A DNA stretch of 64,000 nt from Parapedobacter deserti (GCF_042646065.1 NZ_JBHRTA010000004.1:62001-126000), one strand, 5' to 3'. Numbered from the stretch's first letter, positions 17,435-26,294 are shown. Notes: generated by a model not told the origin, from the letters alone. Program-made: numbers and translations.

Positions 17435-18706
17435 TCAGATCGACCATTGTCCACGCATGGGCTGATCTATCAGCCGATTAGCGGCATCATCGTCAATGAA
17501 CACCTGGTTTTCTGGATCGAACTTAAGCGACCGGCCAAGGCGCAATGCCACCAGCCCCATATTCACTACCGTACATGAGCGGTGGCCATTTTCTTCATTC
17601 AGTGCAAATTTTTTGCGAGTCTTTACGGCCTCCACAAAGTCGGTTACCTGAGGTTCCGGGTCGGGAAACGTTGCTAGTTTGCGCTCCATATCCGGAATAT
17701 CGGACTTAAAGCCCCTAAACAACTTCCCGTTGGGCCCTTCGATATAGGGCATTCCCACGTCTTTGCCTTCACCATCGAGCACAATCTGACAACCGTCGGC
17801 ATACGTATATGTAATTCGGCGCCAGGTGCCCACCGCATCGCTGTGCTGCTGCGGCGCGTCGACTTCGACTGAAATAGGGCTTTCGTTGTCCTTGTTTAGG
17901 AAATACTGAACAGGATCAATATAATGTTGCCCCATATCACCCAATCCGCCCCCGTCATAATCCCAGTAACCCCGGAACGTGGTATGTACCCGGTGCGCGC
18001 TATAAGGCTTATACGGGGCTGGGCCCAACCAACGGTCGTAATCGAGTTCTTTGGGGATTGGCTCCACGGGCAGGTCCGCTTTTCCCACCCAATAAAATTT
18101 CCAATCGAATCCGGTATGTTTACTGATGGTTACCTTAAGCGGCCACCCTAGCATACCGGAATCCACAAGCTTTTTGATACGTTTTACCGGCACATTCATG
18201 CCATAAAAATTAGCATCAAAGCGAAACCAGGTATTCAAACGGAAAATATTACCGTGCTGTTTGACCGCTTCCACCACCCGTTTACCCTCGCCTATGGTAC
18301 GGGTCATTGGTTTCTCGCACCAAATATCTTTTCCCATCCGTGCAGCTTCAACCGCCATAATGCCATGCCAATGTGGTGGTGTAGCGATATGGACGATATC
18401 AACTTCCGGTAGCTGGATTAATTCCCTGAACTCTGAAAATTGCTTTACACCTTTATCTCCAAGTTGCTTTACTGCCAGCGCCAGGTGCCGGGTGTCTACA
18501 TCACAGACCGCTACAGTTTTCGTCCCAGCATATCCGAAATGGCCACGACCCATAGCTCCCACACCGATTACGCCCTTGGTGAGATGGTCACTGGGCGCCA
18601 AGTATCCCTGTCCACCTAATACGAAGCGGGGAACAATGCTGAATGCCGCTGCCCCAATCAATGTTTTTTTAATAAATTCCCGACGGGATTTGTTTTTCGC
18701 CTTCAT
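17435..18706 (-). CDS. Tat-exported Gfo/Idh/MocA family oxidoreductase
   Basis: This 423-residue NAD(P)-dependent dehydrogenase has a twin-arginine signal (SRREFIKKTLIGAAAF), so the folded enzyme with its cofactor is exported to the periplasm. A Rossmann motif GVIGVGAMGRGHF and the family motif CEKPM (Lys near the active site) follow. Family members oxidise or reduce sugars, often at C3. It is the first gene of a two-gene unit with the HEAT/DUF1080 protein, has a good promoter upstream, and lies divergent to a ROK regulator. A role in making or using 3-keto sugars is inferred from these neighbours. Confidence 0.88.
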   Translation of the reverse strand: MKAKNKSRREFIKKTLIGAAAFSIVPRFVLGGQGYLAPSDHLTKGVIGVGAMGRGHFGYAGTKTVAVCDVDTRHLALAVKQLGDKGVKQFSEFRELIQLPEVDIVHIATPPHWHGIMAVEAARMGKDIWCEKPMTRTIGEGKRVVEAVKQHGNIFRLNTWFRFDANFYGMNVPVKRIKKLVDSGMLGWPLKVTISKHTGFDWKFYWVGKADLPVEPIPKELDYDRWLGPAPYKPYSAHRVHTTFRGYWDYDGGGLGDMGQHYIDPVQYFLNKDNESPISVEVDAPQQHSDAVGTWRRITYTYADGCQIVLDGEGKDVGMPYIEGPNGKLFRGFKSDIPDMERKLATFPDPEPQVTDFVEAVKTRKKFALNEENGHRSCTVVNMGLVALRLGRSLKFDPENQVFIDDDAANRLIDQPMRGQWSI

Positions 18707-18741
18707 GTTTTATTTTGATTTCCGAATCGGTCTTACAGTCA

Positions 18742-18770
18742 CAAATTTATCATTTCCGTCATTAACGCAA
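18742..18770 (-). promoter_or_regulatory. Promoter of the oxidoreductase-DUF1080 operon
   Basis: On the minus strand TTG (18770-18768) is followed after 18 bases by TAAATTTG (18749-18742), an exact match to the Bacteroidota -33/-7 pattern. The start codon at 18706 is 36 bases downstream. Confidence 0.6.
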
Positions 18771-18799
18771 AAACTTTTTGTATTTTTTTTCAAAAGGCA

Positions 18800-18813
18800 T
18801 TGCATATATGCAA
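18800..18813. promoter_or_regulatory. Perfect 14-bp palindrome, probable ROK operator
   Basis: TTGCATATATGCAA is its own reverse complement. It lies between the divergent promoters of the oxidoreductase operon (elements at 18742-18770) and the ROK gene (-7 at 18853-18860). This is the expected place for an operator used by the ROK protein to control both units. A similar decamer, GCATACATGC, lies upstream of the second sugar-oxidation operon at 56189. Confidence 0.55.
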
Positions 18814-18852
18814 ATAACTCGCAAAACTGGATGGCCATATCGTTTTAATCCT

Positions 18853-18860
18853 TACCTTTG
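18853..18860 (+). promoter_or_regulatory. -7 promoter element of the ROK gene
   Basis: TACCTTTG matches TAnnTTTG exactly and lies 17 bases before the ATG at 18878, implying a short leader. A clear TTG at -33 is not seen. Confidence 0.5.
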
Positions 18861-18877
18861 AACAGTAAATCCATATT

Positions 18878-20134
18878 ATGCCCCGATCGTTTATTAGTAC
18901 AAATTATCTGGTGAGTAAGTCGAAGATAGAAAAGAAAAATCAAGGCCTTAGATTGAAACTGGTGAAAGCGTTGATCGCTGAAAATGGTATGACAAACGCG
19001 GCCATTTGTAGGCACCTTAAGATCAGCGCTCCAAAGACCCTTGACCTGATCAACAGTCTGGCGCTGTCAGGTATTCTCGAGCAAAATGAAAAAGGGAGTT
19101 CCATTGGCGGCAGGAAGCCGGTGTTGAATAAGATCAAGGGCAACACGTTCTTTGTTTTATGCGTGGAAGTCGAATTGTTCAGGGTAAAAATGACGATCGT
19201 GGACAACACCAATACATTTGCGCATTCGTCTTCGTCACCCTTTGTACTAACGAAAGACTGGACGTCGGCAATCGGCTTGAACAATCTTTTAAACGACTTT
19301 ATGACTGATTCAGCAATTCCAATGGCCTCGATTCTGGCTATAGGTATCAGTATGCCCGGACTCATTAACAGTAAGGATGGTCGTAACCACACGTACATGA
19401 CGAACTCGAGCAGTCAAATGCCTTTGCAGGAGTACATCGCTACGCAATTCGGGAGGCCGGCATTCATCATTAACGATGTGAAAAGTGCAGCAATAGCGGA
19501 GTTAAAATTCGGCTTGGCGAAAGACAGAAAAGATGTCTTGGTCATTTTAATGGATTGGGGAATCGGTTTAGGGGTGATCATGGACGGCAAGCTTCGGAAC
19601 GGAGCGGCCGGCTTTTCAGGTGAGATGGGCCACATGCCTTTTGTGGAAGACGGTGAGTTATGCTATTGTGGAAAAAGGGGGTGCCTGGAGACCGTAGCCT
19701 CGGGTATTGCATTGGCCAGAATGGCCAAAGAAGGGATTCAATCTGGCCAAAGCTCTTTACTCAATGAGCTTTCAGAACGGGAGATCGAGAATATTGAGCC
19801 CCAGCGCGTCATCGATGCAGCGAATAAGGGTGATCAGTACGCCATAAGCATACTTTCACAAAACGGCGAGAAACTCGGAAAAGGTATTGCTACGCTCATC
19901 CAACTGTTTAACCCAGAACTAATCATCTTAGGGGGAAAAATCGCAGCTGCAAACCAATACATCACCATCCCGATCCAACATGCGATAAACACCTACTGTA
20001 TGACGCAGCTGAGAGACATGGTCAACGTGGAGCTTTCTCCGTTGGGCGCCGACGCAGGCGCAAAAGGAATCGCCCATATCACGTTCGAAAAATATTTCGG
20101 CGGGCTCATCGCCAAAACGGAGAGCGATGACTAA
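18878..20134 (+). CDS. ROK family transcriptional regulator (NagC/XylR type)
   Basis: This 418-residue protein has a winged helix-turn-helix in the first 90 residues (AICRHLKISAPKTLDLINSL) and a ROK sugar-binding domain. The ROK zinc site is seen as CYCGKRGCLE near residue 265, and a glycine-rich nucleotide-site remnant is in LMDWGIGLGVIMDG. Such proteins repress sugar operons until a sugar or sugar phosphate binds. It is divergent from the exported oxidoreductase/DUF1080 operon, with a perfect palindrome between them, so that operon and its own gene are the likely targets. The phosphopantetheinyl transferase gene begins 2 bases after its stop. Confidence 0.88.
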   Translation: MPRSFISTNYLVSKSKIEKKNQGLRLKLVKALIAENGMTNAAICRHLKISAPKTLDLINSLALSGILEQNEKGSSIGGRKPVLNKIKGNTFFVLCVEVELFRVKMTIVDNTNTFAHSSSSPFVLTKDWTSAIGLNNLLNDFMTDSAIPMASILAIGISMPGLINSKDGRNHTYMTNSSSQMPLQEYIATQFGRPAFIINDVKSAAIAELKFGLAKDRKDVLVILMDWGIGLGVIMDGKLRNGAAGFSGEMGHMPFVEDGELCYCGKRGCLETVASGIALARMAKEGIQSGQSSLLNELSEREIENIEPQRVIDAANKGDQYAISILSQNGEKLGKGIATLIQLFNPELIILGGKIAAANQYITIPIQHAINTYCMTQLRDMVNVELSPLGADAGAKGIAHITFEKYFGGLIAKTESDD

Positions 20135-20136
20135 CC

Positions 20137-20913
20137 ATGAATAAAGATGGAAATACCGCTACTGTCGCAGTTGCGTCCTCGTGGATGACCAGCATTCAAT
20201 GGCTCGACGGCTGGAAGGTCATCAGCGGTGCATTGGGATACAAGTGGCCAGCCGTTTGGGTAGCCGAACCTGTGAGAGTCGATCAGTGGCTGTCTGGTCA
20301 GTACGGCGGCATATTGACCTGTCATGAAATTGTTAGAAGCGGGCGGCTCCATCAGCCGGCACACGCCATGCGGTTTAAAGCCGCGCATGCGGTGCTCCGG
20401 ACCCTGCTATCTCGCGAAACCGGTGTGGATCCTCCCGCGGTTTGCTTTGAAAAGGGCCATCATAACAAGCCCTTGTTATTTTCGCCGGCTAATGATTCCA
20501 TTGGGTTCAACTTATCCTACACAGAAAACACGGTTATGATCGGCCTGGCTCATCATTCCATCGGAGTAGATGTGGAGTGGTTGAAACGGCCGCTTGATGT
20601 TGAAGACCTGCTACAAGCCTGCTTCTCTACGCGTGAAATCGCTTTTATAAAATCATGCAAAGAAGAGGCCAGTCTCCGTTTTTATACGTTATGGACAAGG
20701 AAAGAAGCTATTTTAAAACTGACAGGCGAAGGGATTGGCGAGCATCTTCCCCTCTTCGAGGTGTTAGACGGCACCTGGGATGCCGAAAAAAGCGTGATCG
20801 GAGGGCAACCGCCAGATCACATCTTTTTGTACTCCTTTCGTATCGGCAATGACTTCATCGGGAGCATAGCTACGCCGGCACCGATCAGTGATCTGCACTT
20901 CTATAAACTATAG
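20137..20913 (+). CDS. 4'-phosphopantetheinyl transferase, Sfp type
   Basis: This 258-residue protein has the Sfp-family motifs: FNLSYTENTVMIGLA, IGVDVEWLKRP (Mg-binding acidic pair) and FYTLWTRKEAILKLTGEGIG (the WxxKEA motif). It transfers phosphopantetheine from CoA to carrier proteins. No carrier protein, PKS or NRPS gene is in the window, so it probably acts on distant targets. The 2-base spacing to the ROK regulator suggests one transcript, an unexpected pairing. It ends 7 bases from the convergent GT2 gene. Confidence 0.88.
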   Translation: MNKDGNTATVAVASSWMTSIQWLDGWKVISGALGYKWPAVWVAEPVRVDQWLSGQYGGILTCHEIVRSGRLHQPAHAMRFKAAHAVLRTLLSRETGVDPPAVCFEKGHHNKPLLFSPANDSIGFNLSYTENTVMIGLAHHSIGVDVEWLKRPLDVEDLLQACFSTREIAFIKSCKEEASLRFYTLWTRKEAILKLTGEGIGEHLPLFEVLDGTWDAEKSVIGGQPPDHIFLYSFRIGNDFIGSIATPAPISDLHFYKL

Positions 20914-20920
20914 GCGAAAA

Positions 20921-22099
20921 TTATTTTCGGCGCGCGCGCTCCCAAACTGCGCTTTGCTGTCCATTCAGGTAGCGGACGATTCCGGCCAACACGGCATAAT
21001 TCATCACGCAAAAGTAATAAGGAATAAACGCGGCTTTTATCTTAAGCTCCCGGTGTTCAAGAAGGAGGCCGACAAATGCAAGCGAATAAAAACACACCTG
21101 ACCGTACCATAGCGCGGTATACACCGAATTACCGCCTTTACTGTACAGAATTGCATTGAGCACAAAGATAGCGGACAGCAATACCGGGGTGACTGTCCAC
21201 CGCAACACCCGATGGCTAACGTATTGAAAGGTCAATACCGGATTGACAAACGGGTTCATCAACCGTTTCAGCCGGACAATAGACTGAATGCCTCCTGCAG
21301 CGATCCGGATTTTCCGTTTGAGTTCTTCCTTGACATTTTCGGATGCTGTTTCCGTAGCATGCGCCATAGGCTCATAAATGACCCGATAGCCCTTTTCAGC
21401 TATTCTCATGGATAACATAAAGTCATCTAATATGGTGTCTTCAGGAACCGCTTCATAAAGGTCCTTACGGATACTGAACAACTCACCCGCACTGCCCACG
21501 ACGGTATATAACTCTGAATCCCACTTTTTCAAAGCCGACTCATACTTCCAGTAAAATCCTTCCCCGGCGGCGCTCGCATCCGCCTCATCACCGGTATGCA
21601 CGCGTTTTTCACCCGCGACTGCACCTACTTGTTCATCCGCGTAATGCTTGCATAACTCAATCAGCGCATCGCGGTTCAGTAATGTGTTGGCATCAGTGAA
21701 CACAACAACCTCGGAATGCACCTGTTTCATAGCCCGATGAATAGCGGCAATCTTCCCCCGGCGCTCAGGTGTGTGCAGGTGCAAAATGGCGGAACAGTTG
21801 CCGGCAAGGTGGGCTGTTTCATCGGTAGAACCGTCGGTGACAACAATATAGTTGATTTTCCCTGCAGGATAATTCAGTTCAAGTGTATTGGCAATTTTCT
21901 GTTCGATAATGGACGCTTCATTGTATGCAGCTACGACTACGGTGCATGAAGGCAGCGCATCAGCGCTAACCGAACCAGACTGAACATTTTGCTTACGCCT
22001 TGCCTTCCTTTTAATTGTAACGCAGGCATATAATACCATCCCATAACCAATATAGGTATAGAAAACAACGAACAGACTAATCCAAAAAACAGTTTCCAT
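20921..22099 (-). CDS. Membrane-bound family 2 glycosyltransferase (processive type)
   Basis: This 392-residue protein has one N-terminal membrane helix, a cytoplasmic GT2 domain and three or more C-terminal helices. Motifs include VVVAAYNEASIIEQKIANTL, VVTDGSTDETA, a DAN metal site (VVFTDANTLLN) and the acceptor-side EDT/QxxRW region replaced by DDFMLSMRIAEKGYRV and KRKIRIAAGG. It resembles cellulose or hyaluronan synthase-like enzymes that make or extend surface polysaccharide. It is a single gene convergent with the phosphopantetheinyl transferase. Confidence 0.85.
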   Translation of the reverse strand: METVFWISLFVVFYTYIGYGMVLYACVTIKRKARRKQNVQSGSVSADALPSCTVVVAAYNEASIIEQKIANTLELNYPAGKINYIVVTDGSTDETAHLAGNCSAILHLHTPERRGKIAAIHRAMKQVHSEVVVFTDANTLLNRDALIELCKHYADEQVGAVAGEKRVHTGDEADASAAGEGFYWKYESALKKWDSELYTVVGSAGELFSIRKDLYEAVPEDTILDDFMLSMRIAEKGYRVIYEPMAHATETASENVKEELKRKIRIAAGGIQSIVRLKRLMNPFVNPVLTFQYVSHRVLRWTVTPVLLSAIFVLNAILYSKGGNSVYTALWYGQVCFYSLAFVGLLLEHRELKIKAAFIPYYFCVMNYAVLAGIVRYLNGQQSAVWERARRK

Positions 22100-22173
22100 T
22101 GATCCGCTTTAAAAACGGCACGAAGGTAAAAAATAATTGCCTTCCTTTTTGGCAATTGACGATGGGTATGCGC

Positions 22174-22632
22174 TCAAAATTCCAAACCGTGGCTCTTTTC
22201 CGACATCAGCACCCGCCACGCAGCGCGATCCATCTCAAACGTAAGGTCTTGTTCACGCAGCTTATCATACGGCACCCACCGGCATACCTGATCCCGCTCC
22301 ACCCCTTTAATAAAATCGAAGCGCGTATTACTGAATCGGCAGCGTAGTGGTCCGCTGATCTTCACCAAATAGTAAACACCGAGCACTTGGCTATCGTTAA
22401 ATGCAGATTTGAGAAACACGTCGGTGGTGTGCACATGGCGCAAGATGTAGATCTGGACACCGCATTCTTCCATATATTCTCGTTCAAGTGCTTCCCGAAG
22501 CCCCTCTCCGTACTCCAACCCTCCCCCGGGAAATTTACTAAATTCCATTCCGTATTCTCGCTCGTCACTGAGCAGCACCTCTTTACGGTCGTTGATCAGA
22601 ATGCCGTATACCCGTATATTGAATTCACTCAT
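22174..22632 (-). CDS. Nudix hydrolase
   Basis: This 152-residue protein has a complete Nudix box GGGLEYGEGLREALEREY continuing into MEECGV (Gx5Ex7REUxEExGU). It should cleave a nucleoside diphosphate linked to another group; the substrate cannot be predicted. I chose the ATG at 22632 because MSEFNIRVYGILIND leads directly into the first strand. The in-frame extension to 22689 is basic and has no family similarity. Confidence 0.88.
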   Translation of the reverse strand: MSEFNIRVYGILINDRKEVLLSDEREYGMEFSKFPGGGLEYGEGLREALEREYMEECGVQIYILRHVHTTDVFLKSAFNDSQVLGVYYLVKISGPLRCRFSNTRFDFIKGVERDQVCRWVPYDKLREQDLTFEMDRAAWRVLMSEKSHGLEF

Positions 22633-22747
22633 ATGCTTTAGTCTCTTGTTTAATAAATTACGCTTATTGCGAAACTTGAAAACAACCATAGGGGTTCATC
22701 CGTTAATTCGGAAAGACCGTCCGAAATTACGGTTATTCATGCGATTG

Positions 22748-22780
22748 TTGTCATATTGTCGACCCATTTATTTACCTTTG
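22748..22780 (+). promoter_or_regulatory. Promoter of the acyl-ACP desaturase gene
   Basis: TTG (22748-22750) and TACCTTTG (22773-22780) are separated by 22 bases and match the Bacteroidota pattern. The -7 element ends 8 bases before the ATG at 22789, so the mRNA would be nearly leaderless unless translation starts at the next ATG (22837). Confidence 0.55.
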
Positions 22781-22788
22781 CAGAAAGT

Positions 22789-23784
22789 ATGCAAGAGTTA
22801 GAACAAGAGATACCCGAAGGATCAAGAAAAGAGGTAATGGCTTACCTGGAGCCTTTCATGCTGAATGAAATGAGCGAGTACCTGAAACCGGTGGAGGAAA
22901 TGTGGCAGCCTGCCGATTTTCTTCCCGATGCTTCTCGGGATACGTTTTTCCAAGAGGTGAAAGAATTGCAGGAAAGCGCCAGAGAACTGTCGTATGACCT
23001 CGTTGCGGTGCTGATTGGGGATACGATTACCGAGGAAGCGTTGCCTACCTATGAGTCGTGGCTCTCTATGGTTGAAGATGTTAACAAAAACGACCAAGGC
23101 GGATGGATGAGGTGGGTACGCGCCTGGACTGCGGAAGAGAATCGCCACGGCGATCTCCTGAATAAGTACCTGTACCTTTCGGGGAGAGTAAATATGCGGG
23201 AGATGGAAATTTCCACGCAATACCTATTGCAGGACGGAATCAATATCGGTACGGGTAATGACCCTTACCGGAATTTCATCTATACATCCTTTCAGGAGTT
23301 GGCCACGAACGTATCCCATCGACGTGTGGCGGGATTTGCTAAGAAAGACGGTGATAAGCTGCTCGCGAAAATGTGCGGTGTTATCGCTTCTGATGAGGCA
23401 CGGCACGCCAAAGCCTATATGTCGTTCATCTCCAAGGCCATGGAGGTCGATGCCAGTGAAGTGCTGCTCGCCTTTGAAGACATGATGCGCAAGAAGATCG
23501 TAATGCCCGCCCACATGCTCCGGGAATCGGGAGAACCCCAAGGCGAGGCATTTACGCATTTTTCTGATGCAGCGCAACGGTTAGGCGTATACACTGCAAT
23601 TGATTACGTCGAAATCTTAAGAGAATTGTTGCGTGAATGGAAGGTCGAGTATGCAACTGGGCTGAACGAAGCCGGTGAGCGCGCGAGGGATTACCTGATG
23701 CGGCTACCGGACCGCTTGCTGCGTTTGGCGGACCGAATGAAATTACCTGAAAAAAGTTATGCCTTTAAGTGGATTCATGCGTAG
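22789..23784 (+). CDS. Acyl-ACP desaturase (stearoyl-ACP desaturase family, di-iron)
   Basis: This 331-residue soluble di-iron enzyme introduces a cis double bond into acyl-ACP chains. Two iron-ligand motifs are visible: EENRHG (in WTAEENRHGDLLN, near residue 115) and DEARHA (in ASDEARHAKAYM, near residue 205). ASTQYLLQDGINIGTGNDPY-like and YTSFQE segments are typical of the family. The in-frame extension to 22756 would overlap the promoter, so the ATG at 22789 is used. A later ATG at 22837 is possible. It stands alone between Nudix and ctlX. Confidence 0.9.
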   Translation: MQELEQEIPEGSRKEVMAYLEPFMLNEMSEYLKPVEEMWQPADFLPDASRDTFFQEVKELQESARELSYDLVAVLIGDTITEEALPTYESWLSMVEDVNKNDQGGWMRWVRAWTAEENRHGDLLNKYLYLSGRVNMREMEISTQYLLQDGINIGTGNDPYRNFIYTSFQELATNVSHRRVAGFAKKDGDKLLAKMCGVIASDEARHAKAYMSFISKAMEVDASEVLLAFEDMMRKKIVMPAHMLRESGEPQGEAFTHFSDAAQRLGVYTAIDYVEILRELLREWKVEYATGLNEAGERARDYLMRLPDRLLRLADRMKLPEKSYAFKWIHA

Positions 23785-23914
23785 CATGAATCGGATGTGT
23801 GTCTGCTGCACAAATAACAAACGATCATTGAAGGCCGGCGATAGCAATCGACGCAAACCGCCGAAATGCATCGGATACGTTAGGTTGCAATTTCCATAAA
23901 CCGGCGAAACATCC

Positions 23915-24829
23915 TTATCGTTGCTGACCATTCGAGATGAGCGGAAGGAACACTTCCGCCATCATGCAACGGGCGCTTCCTCCGCCGTGCCGTTCAATGG
24001 TCTCAAGCGGTGTGTGGATAATCGGATTAAATGATTCCAACAGCTCTCTCTGCTGAGGCTCAAGCGAATGATAAGCCTTCGATGACATGACGAGGAACCG
24101 CTTGCCTTGTTTGTTTTCGACCTGCAGCATATTGCCGGCGAACGCTGCCATCTGTTCAGCATTAATGGCCACAATTGCCTTTCCGGTCCGTTGCAGGTAT
24201 GTTGCCACCCGCGCACGGTCTTCCGCATCAATGCACGCCAAGTGAATGACAGCATACCGATCGGCGACACACATCATGACATTGGTGTGGTAAATCGCCG
24301 TCCCACGGTCGACCGCCTGGAAAATAACCGGTTCGTATTCCATCTGACTGCAGAACGCTCGCACCAGCGATTCGTCGGTACGCGGTGAGCGGCATGCATA
24401 AGCGATGCGGTTTACGCGGTCCAGCACCATACTGCCGGTTCCTTCCAAAAATTTACCGTTTGCTTCATTTTCGGTGTAATCGATACGCTGCTCAACGTGG
24501 AAACGGTTGTAGACGGCCTCCAGGACGCTCGGTTTACGCTCTAAACGTCTGTTTTCCGCAAACATAGGATATAGTACCACTGTACCATTATCGTGGAACG
24601 ATATCCAATTATTGGGAAAAATGCTGTCGGGCGTATGGGGTTCGGGTGTGTCATTAATCACCAGTACATCGATATCGTGATCGCGCAGTTTATGAACAAA
24701 CGCATCGAACTCATGTATCGCCTGTTCCGGAACATTGTCGCCGACTGCTTCTGCGACCTGAAACGCATTGTTCACGGCGGTCTGCGCATTATAGCCAAAA
24801 CGTACCGGACGGATCATCAATATGGTCAT
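23915..24829 (-). CDS. ctlX: Citrulline hydrolase-type amidinotransferase family protein (CtlX)
   Basis: This 304-residue protein of the guanidino-group-modifying superfamily fits CtlX, which is described as hydrolysing citrulline. Visible residues are an acidic cluster in PDSIFPNNWISFH, the EGTGSMVLDR segment, the catalytic His in YHTNVMMCV near residue 205, and the nucleophilic Cys in GGGSARCMMAEVF near the C-terminus. It follows the arginine deiminase gene by 25 bases. Arginine to citrulline to ornithine could therefore be done by the pair. That pathway is inference, and an N-omega-modified arginine hydrolase is an alternative. Confidence 0.75.
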   Translation of the reverse strand: MTILMIRPVRFGYNAQTAVNNAFQVAEAVGDNVPEQAIHEFDAFVHKLRDHDIDVLVINDTPEPHTPDSIFPNNWISFHDNGTVVLYPMFAENRRLERKPSVLEAVYNRFHVEQRIDYTENEANGKFLEGTGSMVLDRVNRIAYACRSPRTDESLVRAFCSQMEYEPVIFQAVDRGTAIYHTNVMMCVADRYAVIHLACIDAEDRARVATYLQRTGKAIVAINAEQMAAFAGNMLQVENKQGKRFLVMSSKAYHSLEPQQRELLESFNPIIHTPLETIERHGGGSARCMMAEVFLPLISNGQQR

Positions 24830-24854
24830 GATTCGATGTTTTTACACCCGTTAA

Positions 24855-26294
24855 CTAGTCTCTCAGCAAGGGCATACTCATGCAATGGAAGCCGCCCCTC
24901 GCCCGTGAGAGCTCGGCGGAGGGCATCAATACCAGCGTGTCGGTCAACTCATCGGCCCGCCTGCGGCCCGATTCCAGGTCAGCCAACAGCGTTTTTACGT
25001 CTACCACATCAAAACCCGCCGTGCGAAACGCTTCAGATGTCCTGTCATTCCGGTCATAACCCAGCACTACCCCCTCTTTGAGGGCAAGCAGGTTGCAGCT
25101 ATCCGTCCATTGCTCGCGTGCGTCATAGGGAAATTCATTATTTCCCGACAGAATGAAGCGGACGCTTCCCCGGTTACAGCCAAGGTCCTGTTCGCTGATA
25201 TTTACCAACAGGTCTTCCAACGAGTGGAAGGGGCGCGGCTCAGACAGCCTCCCCTTTTCAAACTGAAGTATTTCCAAATCATTGGCGTGGTGAGGCTGAA
25301 TCCGGAGCGCACGATGCACATGGTCGGTCTGCCGCCCTCCCTCATACGCATTGGAAAAATCCCCTAACATCACCCAAACGTCTCTCTTCACCTGTGTAAA
25401 AACCGTATCGATATGCATGTAATCACGTTTGTTGGGGATTCTGACGATCGTGGCCTTTCGGACCACGTCTTTTGCGAAAAGCCGGGTTATAGCCTGAGCC
25501 GCTGCTTCACGGCTTGTGCGCTCACTCACCCCGATCAGCACATGATCCTTACTCACAACCATTACATCGCCCCCTTCCAGCGTTACTTTGTTCATGGCCG
25601 TATCACTGGGCAGCAGGAAATGATGCTGCGTGTCTGTCAGTTCGATGATTTTGTCGCGATTCGCCGCAAAAATCGGGTGGTGGTAAAAAATGTATTTAGC
25701 GATTAGCGCTTCCCGCTTGCGAGCCTCTTTCATGGGTCTGTTGAGAAGAATATGGTCGTTGATCACGATACCGATGTCGCGGGTAAAAATAAAGTTAGGA
25801 ATCGGCGGGAAGATCATTTCGCTCTCATCGGGGGTACCGCTGAAAAATACCTGGGCTAGCGTGGCCGGTGGATATTCCATCATTTCCCGCTGCACTTCGT
25901 AGCTGCATGCCTCGATAGCGCATACGGAGGCGACCAATTGACTTTTAATAGCTTGGTCTTCAAGAATTTCCATAAGTAGCACCTGCAACTCAACCACGTG
26001 CTGAGAACCGTAAAAATCCGGATGATCAGGCTTGTAAAAATTGCGGTGGTTTTCTGGTGCATCTATTGCAGCCACCTTGCCACATATTTTCTCGCTGTCA
26101 AGAAAATAAAGCAACAACTTAACGTAATAGTCGTATTCATTGCTCCTGATGGTGCTTAGGTGCACAATATCTTCAAATAACCAGTCTTGTGCTTTGGAAG
26201 GGACCACCTTACCAAGGCCACTGTCAGGGCTGTGCACCAACACCCTCCGCAGCCGACCTATTTCGGATGACACGTAAATGGAATGATCTTGCAT
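24855..26294 (-). CDS. Arginine deiminase family protein
   Basis: This 479-residue protein keeps the four catalytic positions of arginine deiminase: Asp in FTRDIG, Glu in LEGGDV, His and Asp in HIDTVF, and Cys in ARGGFHCMSMP near the C-terminus. Canonical enzymes have about 410 residues, and the extra length lies mainly in the first half. The expected reaction is arginine to citrulline plus ammonia. It is the first gene of a two-gene unit with ctlX. No carbamate kinase or ornithine carbamoyltransferase is adjacent, so this is not a classical ADI energy operon. Confidence 0.82.
   Translation of the reverse strand: MQDHSIYVSSEIGRLRRVLVHSPDSGLGKVVPSKAQDWLFEDIVHLSTIRSNEYDYYVKLLLYFLDSEKICGKVAAIDAPENHRNFYKPDHPDFYGSQHVVELQVLLMEILEDQAIKSQLVASVCAIEACSYEVQREMMEYPPATLAQVFFSGTPDESEMIFPPIPNFIFTRDIGIVINDHILLNRPMKEARKREALIAKYIFYHHPIFAANRDKIIELTDTQHHFLLPSDTAMNKVTLEGGDVMVVSKDHVLIGVSERTSREAAAQAITRLFAKDVVRKATIVRIPNKRDYMHIDTVFTQVKRDVWVMLGDFSNAYEGGRQTDHVHRALRIQPHHANDLEILQFEKGRLSEPRPFHSLEDLLVNISEQDLGCNRGSVRFILSGNNEFPYDAREQWTDSCNLLALKEGVVLGYDRNDRTSEAFRTAGFDVVDVKTLLADLESGRRRADELTDTLVLMPSAELSRARGGFHCMSMPLLRD

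Noticed and set aside
20137..20913. The phosphopantetheinyl transferase as a sign of a natural-product cluster
   Set aside because: No PKS, NRPS or carrier-protein gene lies in the window. The neighbours are a ROK regulator and a glycosyltransferase.
24593..25081. A 162-codon plus-strand frame across ctlX and the deiminase
   Set aside because: It crosses the boundary of two well supported minus-strand genes and has no recognisable motif.
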